Below, piece by piece: positions 7,106 to 16,865 of a stretch of DNA of 22,212 bases; positions within the stretch are counted from its first letter, which is position 1; every line of letters begins with the position of its first letter. This stretch comes from Chara braunii (lineage: Eukaryota; Streptophyta; Charophyceae; Charales; Characeae). The stretch spans positions 137,360 to 159,571 of the forward strand of contig BFEA01000174.1 of NCBI GenBank assembly GCA_003427395.1, read 5' to 3'. The notes beneath the pieces are model-generated. The model was not told where the DNA came from. It did not search any database and saw only the letters and a list, made by a program, of their open reading frames with translations. The position numbers and the translations under genes were made by a program.

Positions 7106-7275
7106 GTAGGGGACCGCGAGATGTACAACTGGCGTAGTCGGCCGGAGCGGCGAAGGGTCAACGCGGGTTACCGTGTCGTCCCCGAGTTGTCTCAAAAAAG
7201 TTGAAAGCCTAAGCATCTCGTGCATGGCGTGGTCGGGAGGGCCCTCGCTCGCGCGGGGGCCGATGCGCTTGACAG
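7106..7275 (+). mobile_element. 3' part of the E1 5' LTR
   Basis: Shares GTCGTAGGGGACCGCG, CCCGAGTTGTCTC, GGGAGGGCCCTCG and GGGCCGATGCGCT in order with 9057-9259, the 3' end of E2. It ends CTTGACA, then GG, then the primer site, so 7275 is the LTR 3' boundary. The LTR start of E1 is not identified. Confidence 0.7.
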
Positions 7276-7276
7276 G

Positions 7277-7294
7277 TGACACCGTTGCCGGGGA
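7277..7294 (+). promoter_or_regulatory. E1 primer-binding site, tRNA-Asp type, mutated
   Basis: TGACACCGTTGCCGGGGA matches the complement of the plant tRNA-Asp(GTC) 3' end (TGGCGCCGTTGCCGGGGA) except for two G-to-A changes, the kind expected from decay of methylated cytosines on the other strand. Confidence 0.85.
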
Positions 7295-7483
7295 TAACGA
7301 CAAACTACTGTTGTCCCTGGTGGAACGACACTTGTGAATGGAACAAGTAAAAAGTTATGTTTTTGTGGTTGTCGGAGAAAAAAGGTTAGTAATCTTTGAA
7401 CTTCTACAAATGTAAGAAAGAAACCTTAATAGATGCCACCAAACTCCTAGACTGATTTCTTTGATTTATGGTTTGGTCTCTAG
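7295..7483 (+). mobile_element. E1 5' leader
   Basis: Starts TAACGACAAACTACTGTTGTCCCT, shared almost exactly with the E2 leader at 7933-8124, which confirms the two elements belong to one family. Confidence 0.7.
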
Positions 7484-7620
7484 ATGGACGGGGCCGCGGG
7501 ATGTCACGATAACGTTGACGATGGGAGGAATGTCATTTGAGAATTGGCACGGATCTTCCGGCAGTCTAAGCGAGAGCCCTACCCCAAGATTGATGTCCCG
7601 CTGTTCGATGGAAATCATTC
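7484..7620 (+). pseudogene. gag: E1 gag, N-terminal part (interrupted by E2)
   Basis: From ATG 7484 the frame reads MDGAAGCHDN..., has a TGA at codon 19, then ELARIF, and PKIDVPLFDGNH up to 7620, where E2 begins. It aligns with the E2 gag start (PKVDVPLFDGNN), including the TGA at the same aligned position. The remainder of the gene continues at 9260, behind E2, in the same frame after removing one ATTC duplicate. Gag is the structural particle protein of the element. Confidence 0.85.
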
Positions 7621-7914
7621 TGTCGGGCAAAAACCCTAACAAGGGTATTTGCCGGTTTTTTTCAATGTCGGACGCTGTCCGACCTTTTTGTTAAAATTGG
7701 AGGACTTGATGAGACTGATGTTTTGCCAAAAGTTATTCAGAATTGACCTATGACTGAGAGATTAAAAGTTTTTCAGACTTTAGTCCGGACACGTGTGGCG
7801 TCCGAGGGTAACGAATGTGAACGACAATGCTTCGCTTGTCAAAGCCGCAGGACCGTGCGGACATGGGAATGTTAAAATTAAACCTATTCTACCTAAAATG
7901 GGCTAAAAAGAGGG
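7621..7914 (+). mobile_element. E2 5' LTR, truncated at its 3' side
   Basis: Begins TGTCGGGC, then the ACCCT...AGGGT hairpin (7633-7646) and the hairpin GTCGGAC-GCT-GTCCGAC (7667-7683) followed by CTTTTT. The first about 270 bp are a diverged match to LTRs A and B (LPKVIQ and TERLK remnants in translation). The segment corresponding to 9057-9259 is absent, and CTAAAAAGAGGG leads straight into the primer site, so part of the LTR has been lost. Confidence 0.65.
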
Positions 7915-7932
7915 TGGCGCCGTTGCCGGGGA
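7915..7932 (+). promoter_or_regulatory. E2 primer-binding site, tRNA-Asp
   Basis: TGGCGCCGTTGCCGGGGA is an uninterrupted 18-base match to the complement of the plant tRNA-Asp(GTC) 3' end including CCA. Confidence 0.92.
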
Positions 7933-8124
7933 TAACGACAAACTACCGTTGTCCCTAGCGGAACTACACTTGGGTGATTAATGGAGTAAAAAGTTATTTT
8001 CTTTTCCTTGTTTGACCTCAGAAAAAGTCAGTAATTTGATCCCAAAGGTATGAGATTTTATTTATGCAGAAAGATTGACGGTTTTCTATTGAATATGTTA
8101 TTGTGATTTTTTTTTTTACTCAAG
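7933..8124 (+). mobile_element. E2 5' leader
   Basis: Homologous to 7295-7483; contains GGAGTAAAAAGTTATTTTC and a T11 run just before the gag ATG. Confidence 0.75.
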
Positions 8125-9056
8125 ATGGCTGATAACAACGATAATCTGGATGAGAGAAGAAATGATAGTTGAGAACTCGTGAGGGTCATTCAACAGTCCC
8201 AGAAGGAGCAAATCCCGAAGGTTGACGTTCCTTTATTTGATGGTAACAACGCCTCGGGATGGGCAGACAAGTTTGAGCAATTGCGAAGTTGTTGCGAGTG
8301 GTCCAATGAGAAGATGCTGCGAATGGTGAAGAGATATTGTAAAGTTGAGTATAAGGAAGAGGTGGAGGAATTGGTGCGTGGTTCGCGGGACTGGCCAGAA
8401 TTCAAGGGAAAATTGCTAGAGAAGTATCAATTGGGCGATCAACTGTTGGACTTAGCAGATTTGAAGAAGGTTAGTCGGCGAAACGTTGGAACGACGAAGC
8501 CGTTTCTTATTGAATTCGAGCGGGTGGCACGGTTAGTTCTTGACCTCCCAGACAAGGATCGCTGTCTTATCTTCCTGGACAATTTCTCGGAGGTAGAACA
8601 ACGAAAGTTTGTGAAAGGGATGCAAGGACGATATGACTGGCCGAAGATTCGAGAGAACTTGCTGGCCGGAAACTTTGACCAGATCCTCTACCGATTGCTG
8701 AAACAGTAGAAGGAGGTTTATAAGACCTTATCAGACATGAAAGAAATGATGACCAGCATGAAGGAGGAGCGGCTAAAGCTCCAAGTGATGATGGTCAAGG
8801 CAAAGACTGGAAAGAGGAAAGGAAAGGAGCCAGTTACTGAAGAAAGTAGCAGTGAAAGTGACAGTGAGGAGGAAAAAAAACCCCTAGGAAACTGATCAAG
8901 GCTGAGAGGAAAGCTTTGAACCAGGTACGAGGAGGACAGGGTACTTCTCGTCAACGAGGGGAAAGTAGTAAGGATGGAGAGAATGGAAGCGGAGAGCGGC
9001 AAGTTGACCAGGGGCAACAAAATCAAGGTCAACAGGCTCAACCACAGGGTGGTCGA
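8125..9056 (+). pseudogene. gag: E2 gag, broken by stops and one frameshift
   Basis: ATG 8125 opens MADNNDNLDERRNDS, then TGA at codon 16, then an uninterrupted frame 8173-8706 containing VDVPLFDGNNASGWADKFEQ, MLRMVKRYCKVEYKEEVEEL, SRDWPEFKGKLLEKYQL, DKDRCLIFLDNFSEVEQRKF and MQGRYDW. TAG at 8707 is followed in frame by a lysine/glutamate-rich segment (8710-8880) with SSSESDSEEE. After a one-base shift in the A8 run at 8873-8880 come KLIKAERKALNQV and a Q/G/R-rich tail ending GGRGRR. The arrangement (core domain, acidic linker, RG-rich tail) parallels the E1 gag, but the zinc knuckle is missing because the element is deleted from this point. Confidence 0.85.
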
Positions 9057-9259
9057 GGCCGTCGTAGGGGACCGCGGGATGTATAGCTGGCGCACCCGGC
9101 TAGAGCGGCGAAGGAGCGATGCAACCACGTCCGTCTCGGCGGTTTGCGGAATGTTATGCGTCGTTCCCGAGTTGTCTCTTGACGACGTTTTTATATAAAC
9201 TCATGCGTAACATGGCCGGGAGGGCCCTCGTTTTTGCACGAGGGCCGATGCGCTCGACA
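9057..9259 (+). mobile_element. 3' end of the E2 3' LTR
   Basis: Homologous to 7106-7275. The join with gag lies in GTCGTAGGGGACCGCGG, which can be read as RG-rich gag codons or as LTR sequence; this similarity may have mediated the deletion. A TTATATAAA box-like sequence is at about 9189-9198. Confidence 0.75.
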
Positions 9260-10254
9260 ATTCCTCTTCTTGGGTTGACAAGTTCGAACAGTTGGGGTAC
9301 ATCAATGAATGGATGAACAAGAAGATGTTTCGAATGATTAAAAGGTACTGCAAGGTGGAGTACCGGGACGAGATCGATGAGCTGGTGCGGATCTCCCGAG
9401 ATTGGTCAGATTTCAAGGCACGGCTGTTGGAGAAGTACCAGCTCAGCAATCAGTTGCTCGACCTCCAGGACATGAGGATGGTGAATCGCAAGAAGTTTGG
9501 TGCTACCAAACAATTTTTATCGAAATTTGAACGCGCGGCTCGCCTAATCCCGGACGTATCCGATAAGGATCGTTGCCTTATCTTCCTTGACAACTTCAAC
9601 GACGTCGAGCAGTCAAAGTTGGTTGAATGAATGCAAGGGAGGTATGACTGGACTAAAGTCCGACAAAATGCGCTGGCGGGGAGGTTTGACGATATCCTCT
9701 ACCCGTTGTTGAGATAGCAAAAGGAGGAACGAGAAAAAGTAAAGTTGGGAGATGTGAAGGACGGTGAAATTTACAAAACCTTGGCCTGCATGAGAGAAAT
9801 GATAGAAGGCATGAAAGAGGAAAGGTTGAAGCTTCAAGTCATGCTGGCCAAGTAGAAAAAGAGTAAGAGGAAGGGGAAAGAGCCGATGGAGGAAGAAAGT
9901 AGCAGTCAGAGGGAGGAGGAAGAAGAGTCGCCTCGTAAATTGACAAAGGCGAAAAGGAAGGCCTTGAATCAAATTCAAGGCGGACAGGGGACCTCCCGTA
10001 AACAGCGGAGGAATGGTGGATAAAACAACCAAGGAGGGAATGGCAGTGTTCGCGGCGGTTCGGCATGACAAAGTTCCCAGGATCAAGGGCAATTCCAGCC
10101 GCAGGGCGGACGAGGCCGAGGTCGAGGCCGCGGGAACGGACAGCGAAGCCATTGGTCGTGGCAGCAGGAGGCCACGTGTAACTATTGTGCAGAAAAGGGT
10201 CACATCATGTGGTTTTGTCAGCTCCTATCAAAAGATGAGAAATAAGGGATAGTC
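9260..10254 (+). pseudogene. gag: E1 gag, main part with CCHC zinc knuckle
   Basis: Frame +1 (same as 9292 onward) carries SSWVDKFEQ, MFRMIKRYCKVEYRDEIDEL, SRDWSDFKARLLEKYQL, DKDRCLIFLDNFNDVEQ and MQGRYDW, closely matching E2 gag. In-frame stops lie at 9628, 9715, 9853, 10020 and 10066. An acidic, serine-rich linker (9880-9935) and an RG-rich tail (about 10100-10130) precede CNYCAEKGHIMWFC at 10177-10218, a canonical CX2CX4HX4C RNA-binding knuckle of retrotransposon nucleocapsids. The first about 45 codons lie upstream at 7484-7620, separated by E2. Confidence 0.9.
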
Positions 10255-10890
10255 TTCACCACGATACGTGGTGAAGTCTTCGATCACGAAGGGAATCTGA
10301 TCGACCCCAACATTGATGGGGGTATGAGGAAGGAGGCGTTTCGCCGAATGGGTTGTTCCCTTCCGGCGGCGTTCCGGACTGCTTCCCCAGAAGAAGCGTG
10401 GTTGGCTGAGATTGAGGAAACCATTGCATCACTGTATATTAACGACTCACCGGTACAGCCGGAAGGATTCAGGAGACAAGTGGTGGAGCGAGCGCAAACC
10501 ATCACTGGGAGGCTTGCCCGATGCCGGGACTCCATCGTCCAACTTTGCGTGGACATGGAGGAAGTCCGGAGGAAGTCTGGCCCGGATCGCCGAATGTCTT
10601 CCTTTTTGGCGAATGGGGTGATCAAAGGGAGGATGCGCCTGACCAAGAGGGGACATCTGCACCGAGGGCAGTATTGCAAACTACGCCGATGGTAAGCACG
10701 ATGCGACCCAGGTCTGTGCTAACGAGAAATTCCCCGACTATAGTTGTTCAGACTCGGATGCGGCGACGAAGCGAGCAGCCTCGGCAGGAAGGAGGGTCCG
10801 AAAAGGCAATGGAAGAGGAGCCTATCCCTGTTACTGGAAACGAGGAAGATAACGAGGATGACAGGTTGTGGGCCGAAGAGGAAGAATAGG
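10255..10890 (+). pseudogene. E1 gag-pol linker region
   Basis: The same frame as gag continues through a TAA (10243-10245) into GIVFTTIRGEVFDHEGNL, MRKEAFRRMGC and a long helical stretch (QVVERAQTITGRLARCRDSI) to a stop at 10695. A shift of one base then gives an acidic, proline-poor segment EEEPIPVTGNEEDNEDDRLW ending at 10889. No catalytic domain. Such linkers between nucleocapsid and protease are seen in some plant, algal and fungal Ty3 elements; function unknown. Confidence 0.6.
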
Positions 10891-10974
10891 CTTGTCGACG
10901 CGCGCTAGAAAGGGATCCTGAGAAAGGGAAGACCGAGAGGTAAGCGAGGAGTAACCGCGTACAAAGAAGAACAT

Positions 10975-11560
10975 TTACTCAATCCCCGTGGAGCAGGGGA
11001 TCGATATTGAGCGACTCATTGATAAGATCCTTCAGAGTCAGCGCGACTTGGTCACACTGAAGGAAATTTTGGCGGTGTCGCCAAAGAATCGAGAGGAATT
11101 TAAGCAGTAAATGACTCGCAAGAGAGTCACGACAGTTAAGCTCGACAAAGTCATTCCGCCGGAGGCTAACGAGTCCCCACCTGGGACAAAGATGGATTGG
11201 TGAAGTGTGTCGATCGACCATCTTAAGGTCCAGATTAGACAACAGGAGTACTCGACGCTGGTCGACAATGGGGCCGAGATGAACATCATTCGCGAGCGCC
11301 ATGCCATCGAGGCTGGGTTGAAAATCAACCGAGACGACTACGGGTTTTTGGTAGGAGCTAGCGGATCGACTCCATTCTGCGGGACAGCCAGTGACATCCT
11401 CGTCACGATCGGAAAAGTCAAGGTCCGTGCTTCTGGGAAGGGCATTTCTATGTCGGTCGGAAAGCATCATTATCAACAAGCATGATGGAACCATTTTTGT
11501 GATCCTCTGCGATCCTGTCTGCACTTACTACGAGGTGGTCAAGTGTGCGAACACTGGACC
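10975..11560 (+). pseudogene. pol: E1 aspartic protease (PR)
   Basis: A leading helical segment (PVEQGIDIERLIDKILQSQ ... LKEILAVSPKNREEFKQ) resembles the pre-protease region of related elements. In frame +2 the active-site motif YSTLVDNGAEMNII starts near 11252, with the catalytic aspartate codon at 11264; DNGA replaces the usual D(T/S)GA. A second conserved protease motif, LLGRAFL, lies near 11430-11450 but in another frame, so a frameshift or small deletion near 11425 separates the halves. Two in-frame stops precede the active site (about 11108 and 11200). The enzyme would process Gag-Pol; this copy cannot be made intact. Confidence 0.82.
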
Positions 11561-12040
11561 CCATTGTTCATGGAACCGGTTTAACCCGGAATCTTATACC
11601 TTCCCGGAGTCAGAAAAGCTGAGAAGGGAGAAGGAATCGCTAGAGGAGGAGCCGAATCCTCGTGAGTTTTCATCGACCCTGCCGGATATTGGACAGGCGG
11701 TCGAGTTGGAATCGACATATTCAGCGATTGATCCCAACGCGGTGCAAGCATTGACCGAGGTCATCACAGACATCAGGAGCGCAGAAACTATGCGCCTTGT
11801 TTACTCCCCTACGGAGGGGAATAGGGGAGAGGACCAGAGATTGCCCTCTACTCGACAGGGTCTTTTTTTAGAGGACGCTGGCTTGACACCGCCGTCTAGC
11901 GTAAATACAAGAGGGTAGGCGTGAAATCACTCAGCAGGAGGAAGTCTATTATTGTGAGGAGCATGAGTGGATCAGAGAAATGAAGGAGAGAGGCGAAAAG
12001 GGGCCATGTCGGCTAACTAAAGAAAGAATGGAAAGTATGA
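11561..12040 (+). pseudogene. pol: E1 protease-RT spacer
   Basis: One frame runs from the protease tail to a stop at 11916-11918 and is acidic, with no domain. A following frame contains QQEEVYYCEEHEWIREMKER and runs to a stop at 12064-12066, where the RT frame takes over. Confidence 0.5.
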
Positions 12041-12480
12041 TCATTGGGGAGGAGGACCTCCTTTGAGCAGGAAAAGGGATATATCATCGATATGCTGAAG
12101 GAAGAACATCTCGCCTATGCCTTTGATGATGATAAGCGAGGAAGGCTGGATGTTGACAAAATCCCCATGATCAGAGTTCATACTGTACCACATAGGCCAT
12201 GGAATGTAAGAGGGCCACGTTATCCGGATCCGGAAGATCACCGTAAAGTGGTCGCGTATCTCAATGGAAAGATCGGGACAAAGGTTGCAGATTATTCTTA
12301 CGAGCCTTATGCATCTCCATGGTTCTGTTTCATCAAACCGAATGGTACTCTACGGTGGGTTCATGACCTTCGGAAACTGAATTCGGTGACAGTGCGAGAT
12401 GCAGGTGGACTCCCACATGCATACCAACAGTCAGAATCTTGTGCAGGAAGGTCTATCATCACCTTGATCGACTTATATTC
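12041..12480 (+). pseudogene. pol: E1 reverse transcriptase, N-terminal fingers
   Basis: Frame +2 gives IPMIRVHTVPHRPWN, then YEPYASPWFCFIKPNGTLRW, VHDLRKLNSVTVRDAGGLPH, and SIITLIDLYS, which is RT motifs 1-2 and the start of motif A in Ty3/gypsy polymerases (LIDLYS carries the first catalytic aspartate). The frame is open up to an abrupt AT-rich interruption at about 12481. The next RT residues appear beyond 12805 in the same frame. Confidence 0.9.
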
Positions 12481-12805
12481 AAATAAAGGTGTGCTAAATT
12501 GTAGTTATTGAACAAACCTAAAGAGCCTGGGTATTGTAAAAGTATTATTATAACTATGTTTGTACTTAGTCATATTTGTAACATAAATTTCTACCTATTC
12601 TAGTAACTATAAAAAAAAAAATCACACAATTCAATATAAAATCAAATTTCAAAGATTATTCTTATTGAGAATTGCTCTTCGTATTTTGAGTCAGTTTCAC
12701 AAAAAGTTGATATTTTTGTTAATTCAAAAATAGTCCTAGCACTACCTAGAATATAAAAGGATAAGACAATAGAAAGAATGACATGTATATGTCATTCTTT
12801 CTATT
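12481..12805. mobile_element. AT-rich insertion in RT ending in a long palindrome
   Basis: About 325 bp of strongly AT-rich DNA splits the RT between LIDLYS and RPKTAM; frame is the same on both sides. Its right end is an almost perfect 38-base hairpin: 17-bp arms 12768-12784 and 12789-12805 around GTAT. A poly-A run lies at about 12611-12621. About ten RT codons normally found between LIDLYS and RPKTAM are missing, so the event also removed target sequence. The left end has no matching inverted repeat. A hairpin near one end recalls Helitrons, but the TC start and CTRR end are not evident. An intron is possible (AAGGTGTGC at 12485) but I see no good acceptor. Confidence 0.65.
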
Positions 12806-13400
12806 CGGCCCAAGACTGCAATGCACACTCCTCGGGGGTTGATCCATATGTGTGTGGCACCACAAGGGTGGACGAATGTCGTCGCCATTGTTCAAAGATA
12901 TATAATGAGGGTTATGCAACCTTATTGCCTGACATAACTTCGCCATATATTGACGACTTGGCTATTCCAGGGCCTCGTGCAAAAGACGCGGCGAAGGTGT
13001 TGTCGGGCATTCGTCATTTTGTCTGGGAACACATCAATGATGTGGTGAATGTCCTTAGGAGGTTGAAGGAGTTTAATCTCACAGCCAGTGGGGTTAAGTC
13101 TCGACATTGTATGAAGAAAGCAGTGATTTTGGGATTCCTTTGCGACGAGAAAGGTCGCCGGCCGGATGCGAAGAAGACTAATAAAATTTTGGAAAGGCCG
13201 ACCCGTTTCATGTCAATCACAGATATGCAGAGTTTCCTTGGAACTTATGGATTTTGGCGTATCTTCATCCGCAGGTTTGCCGCCAAGGTGGAGCACTTGC
13301 AGAAGCTTGTACGCAAAGGCCAAGAGTCGGAATGGGGTCCGGAGCAGCAAGCAACCGTGGAGGACATAAAGACTAAGTTCCGTGAGGGCGGCTTGATCCT
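12806..13400 (+). pseudogene. pol: E1 reverse transcriptase, palm and thumb
   Basis: Frame +2 first gives RPKTAMHTPRGLIHMC, VAPQGWTN and VQRYIMRVMQP (motif B region), then a one-base shift near 12924 into frame +1 gives SPYIDDLAIPGP, where YIDD at 12946-12957 is the catalytic motif C. The tail includes VLRRLKEFNLTAS, AVILGFLCDEKGRRPDAKK and MQSFLGTYGFWRIFIRRFA, typical of the Ty3/gypsy RT thumb and connection. The shift breaks the polymerase. Confidence 0.92.
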
Positions 13401-14094
13401 TGGAGTTCCTTTCTTCGACGATGATAAAGACTGTCCTTTTGTTATTGAGACTGATGCGGGTCCCACAGCCCTAGGAGGGGTCTTGATTCAGAAGGATGTT
13501 GAGGGGCAGGAAAAACCTCTCAGATATGAGAGCAGGACTCTGAATGGTGCTGAGAGGAACTATTCCCAATTTAAAAAGGAAACTTTGGCTGTGCTTCATT
13601 GTCTCCGAGTCTTTCGGAACTATGTGTTCGGTAGACGCTTCATCCTACGGGTGGATCCGACTACTTTGGCTCAATCCTTAAGGAATTACTCACCTTCTGA
13701 TCCCACCATTGCGCGATGGTTGACTTATATTTGGATGTTTGACTTTGAAATTGAGCGGATATCGGGAAGTCAAAATCGCGCAGATGGGTTGAGTCGGGTT
13801 GAATGGGATCCGGAGTTGGATCAGGCAGAAGGATTAGTTCCGGTCGATGCGTTTCTGAAGGAAGAAGAGTCGCAATTGAGTATGAACTCTTTTACCTACT
13901 TAACTGATGCGACCACTCGACATGGGAGATCGATATGGAATGCTCCTACCTTTTACGAGGTACGTTCAAAGCTCATGATGGAGGAGCCTTTCATCGAGGA
14001 GGACCCATGGGGCGAGCAGACCTCTGAAGAGATGATGAGGCTGGCCTTGACCAATGCCATCAACCTTGTGCTTGATCCGCTAACGATTGAATAG
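13401..14094 (+). pseudogene. pol: E1 RNase H and linker to integrase
   Basis: Frame +1 continues openly: FVIETDAGPTALGGVLIQ (first catalytic aspartate codon 13453), RYESRTLNGAERNYSQFKKE (glutamate), LRVDPTTLAQSL (second aspartate) and SGSQNRADGLSRV (C-terminal N..AD motif). These are in the Ty3/gypsy RNase H order. The enzyme would remove the RNA template and shape the polypurine primer. An acidic linker follows to a TAG at 14092-14094; the frame stays the same beyond it. Confidence 0.92.
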
Positions 14095-15497
14095 GGGCAT
14101 AGGCAAGTTGATAACACTTTCCAGACCGTTGGAATGATGTCATTCATCATATACTTGTTAGTTCATGAGGATCGCCTGAGGTTAATGAATGTAGAGGAAG
14201 GAGGCAGTGAAGTTAAAGAGGCGTTTAAGGAAAGAGAGTACAAAGGGGAACATAAGAAGATAGGTATGTGGTTGAATGGGGAGTTGGACGAAAGCGAGGT
14301 TGATCCGATTGTGCGGGATAAGATCAAAGGATTTGTTGTTCGCAATGGTCACCTCTTTAAGAAAGTTATTGATGGTGTCCCTAAGAGGGTGGTATGCGAA
14401 ACCTCGTGACAGTTGGATGTGATTGCTGCTCTGCATGATGGGGTCGCAGGCGGACATAGATCTGCGCGGAAAACCCTGAACAAGATTCAGCGTTTTTATT
14501 TCTGGGAAGGGATAAGCAAGGTGGGGATTGGCTTTTGTAAATCTTGTTTCTCTTGCCAATAGAGGTCTAATATCTGCTACCTCGAACCCCTAAATCCACG
14601 TTATGTGGCAGAATCGGGTGCAGTGGTGCATTTGGATCTCTTAGTAATGTCACCGGGATAAATGGGTACAAGTATATCTTTGATGCTAGGGACAATATGA
14701 CTGGGTTCGTTGATGGCTGTGACATTCGCGAACGTACTGGGTTAGCCTTGGCAGAGTGCATTGAGGAATATTACCCCCGTTATCCATTTGTTCAAGAGGT
14801 TGTTATGGATCGAGGAGGCGAGTTTCGAGTTGGGGAGGTGCAAGCGCTTTCGAAAAGACTTGGGGTGAATTTCAGTTATACGACAAGAGCGCATCCCCAG
14901 GCCAATGCACACGTGGAACAAGGACATGCCACCTTGTCTAACTTGTTGGCTAAATGGTGTAAGGGGGAACCATCAAGATGGCCAATTTATTTGAGGGCGG
15001 TCTTCTTCGTTGAGAATGTTACCATCAAGCGAACAACTGGGTATGCGCCCGTCACATTGTGGTTTGGACGACATGCGACCTTTCCAATTGAGAGCTTCCT
15101 GACCACTTGGCAGAGGCAGGATGTGGAAATGAAGCTTTCGACGGACAAGTTGTTGGAATTGAGGGCAACGCAGATGATGGTAACTGAAGAACGGATTGAA
15201 GATGCGACTGTGTCTACTTCTGAAAGCAGGCAGGCTGACAAGGAAAAATGTGATAAGAGGTCACGCATACGGAAAGAGTCGTTGGAAGTTGGGGACATTG
15301 CCTTGTTGTATTCTATGTCACTAGAAAAGCAGTGGTCCAGAAAACTAGACAGTCGGTGGCTAGGACCATAGCGAATCACTAGGAAAACAGAACATGGGGC
15401 GTATGAGATAGAGGAATTGGATGGAGCTCGAGGTATAAATTGGGTATCAGGTGCACACCTACGAAGTTCATTCCAAGAATATACTGAGAACTTTTAG
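14095..15497 (+). pseudogene. pol: E1 integrase with HHCC, D-D35-E and GPY-like end
   Basis: Frame +1 contains the zinc-binding segment: H at 14434, H at 14455 and cysteines at 14536 and 14545 (also 14554), then a TAG. The first catalytic aspartate is in VVHLDLL (codon 14635). A shift near 14660 moves to frame 0, where FDARDNMTGFVDG, VVMDRGGEF (D codon 14808) and HPQANAHVEQGH (E codon 14916) give exactly 35 residues between D and E. The C-terminal part includes WFGRHATFPIE, KLDSRWLGP with TAG in place of the expected Y of GPY, then RKTEHGAYEIEEL and GAHLR to the stop at 15495-15497. No chromodomain is visible. Stops at 14092, 14407, 14557 and 15369 inactivate it. Confidence 0.92.
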
Positions 15498-15508
15498 TAA
15501 AATAAAAT

Positions 15509-15522
15509 AAAATGGGGGAGGT
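15509..15522 (+). promoter_or_regulatory. Candidate polypurine tract of E1
   Basis: AAAATGGGGGAGGT follows the integrase stop by 12 bases, the usual place for plus-strand priming. The 3' LTR that should start right after is not recognisable: no TGTCGG is found and no later copy of the E1 LTR end exists in the window. Confidence 0.55.
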
Positions 15523-16787
15523 AATTGGTGGCACCAGTTTTGGTAATTGTTTTCTTGCTTTTGTATTGTAGTTCAGTCGGTTCTGGCTTTTGTCTTAGGC
15601 TAACCAAGGAGGTAACTTTTTGGGTGATTAATAATACTGCGATTTATTTTGCTCTGAGTAAAGACATTGTTGATCATAACTGCGATCGCAAATTATGAGG
15701 ATGATTGGTGAATTTGTGATTTCAATTCACAATTAATTGTAAGTTATTAATAAAAGTAATGTGTGTTGCGTACAGCAAGATTGAAAGGTCATCAATGAGA
15801 TTGTGATTCCTGTTGTTTTGTTAGAGTGTAATAATGAATCTCTGCCTTACTGTCACAGACGATTGTAAGATAACTGTGATATTCTTCTCATAGTTGTCGC
15901 TATGCATGAGAGGTATTGAAAATTGTTCGTAAAGAAAATGAATGGTACCAAAGGACTTTGTGAGTTTCTTATCACGATTGGATGATTATTGGAAGAAGTT
16001 GAGTATTATTCCCAGCGCACTGTGAAATGGCTGATGGATATTTATATTATTAAGTATTTATTGCATACACGAACGATTAAAAGATCATGAACTCTTATGG
16101 AGCTCTGTGTATTTTTGTTTTATTAGATTCATTGTACGAACCTAAGGAAATGGTGGATACTTGACCATGTGCCTGACTGATTGACATACATGTTATCCGT
16201 GAGGCATGTGATCCAGTTACTTATCACGCCTTAGAGTTTGATTGTTTTAATTGCCATGCAGTGAGGAATCCTTGTGTTGTGAGCCCAGTACACGGTAGTG
16301 AGGCCTGGGCCAGAACTTTGTACCTGGTCCTTAGTAGCAAGCTGCCACCTTTCCTTTGGGGGAGGGTGGCTACACTATCGTCAAAAGGGAGGAAGGTGTT
16401 TTAGATCTTGTTAGAACATTGCCTGTAAAGTAGGTGACTGTTGTTGGCATAAAAGGAGGAGTGACTAGCCTTTCGCCGAGAATGGTCACCTTGCCTCCAT
16501 GGTCAGGGCTTAGTCAACCCTGGTCATGATAGGTGGGACAATTCTGCTCTACATGCAGCAGACTGACGAGGTCGAAAATACTGAAATCGGAGGGAATGTG
16601 GCGAGGCTCGAGTCTAAAGCGAGGCTTGACATCGAGATATTATCCCTTATGGATTACCCTACTCCTTGACGCATTCGCAAAACACATAGGAGATAAATCG
16701 TGATTGACAATTAAGTTGGAGTAGGATTAGCTGGAACAGGAACAAGGACTTTGGAAGGATGGTTTCTCTCTGGCATGGTTGACAACA

Positions 16788-16856
16788 CGTGTTGTAGTAT
16801 AGTGCGAGTATCGTTGTGTTACATGGGAGGCCGAGGTCAGACTCCTGGCAGCGAGA
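16788..16856 (+). pseudogene. tRNA-Asp-like remnant 1
   Basis: 16795-16811 TAGTATAGTGCGAGTAT closely matches the D arm of eukaryotic tRNA-Asp, and GAGGCC..GTCAGACTCCTGGC at about 16828-16848 resembles its variable loop and T arm. Distance between them is a few bases short and the anticodon arm does not pair. Degenerate at best. Confidence 0.35.
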
Positions 16857-16865
16857 GACATGCTG

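Larger units (their letters stand above)
7621..9259 (+). mobile_element. E2: internally deleted Ty3/gypsy element nested in E1 gag
   Basis: Left end TGTCGGGC and right end GCTCGACA give the TGTCG/CGACA terminal pair. ATTC occurs immediately outside both ends (7617-7620 and 9260-9263). The E1 gag reading frame resumes at the exact corresponding residue after 9259. Inside are a truncated 5' LTR, tRNA-Asp primer site, leader, gag without zinc knuckle, and the last 203 bp of a 3' LTR. Protease, RT, RNase H and integrase are missing, so E2 is non-autonomous in its present form. Confidence 0.88.

Noticed and set aside
10284-11524. Minus-strand open frames opposite the E1 linker and protease
   Set aside because: They are shadows of the plus-strand gag-pol frames.
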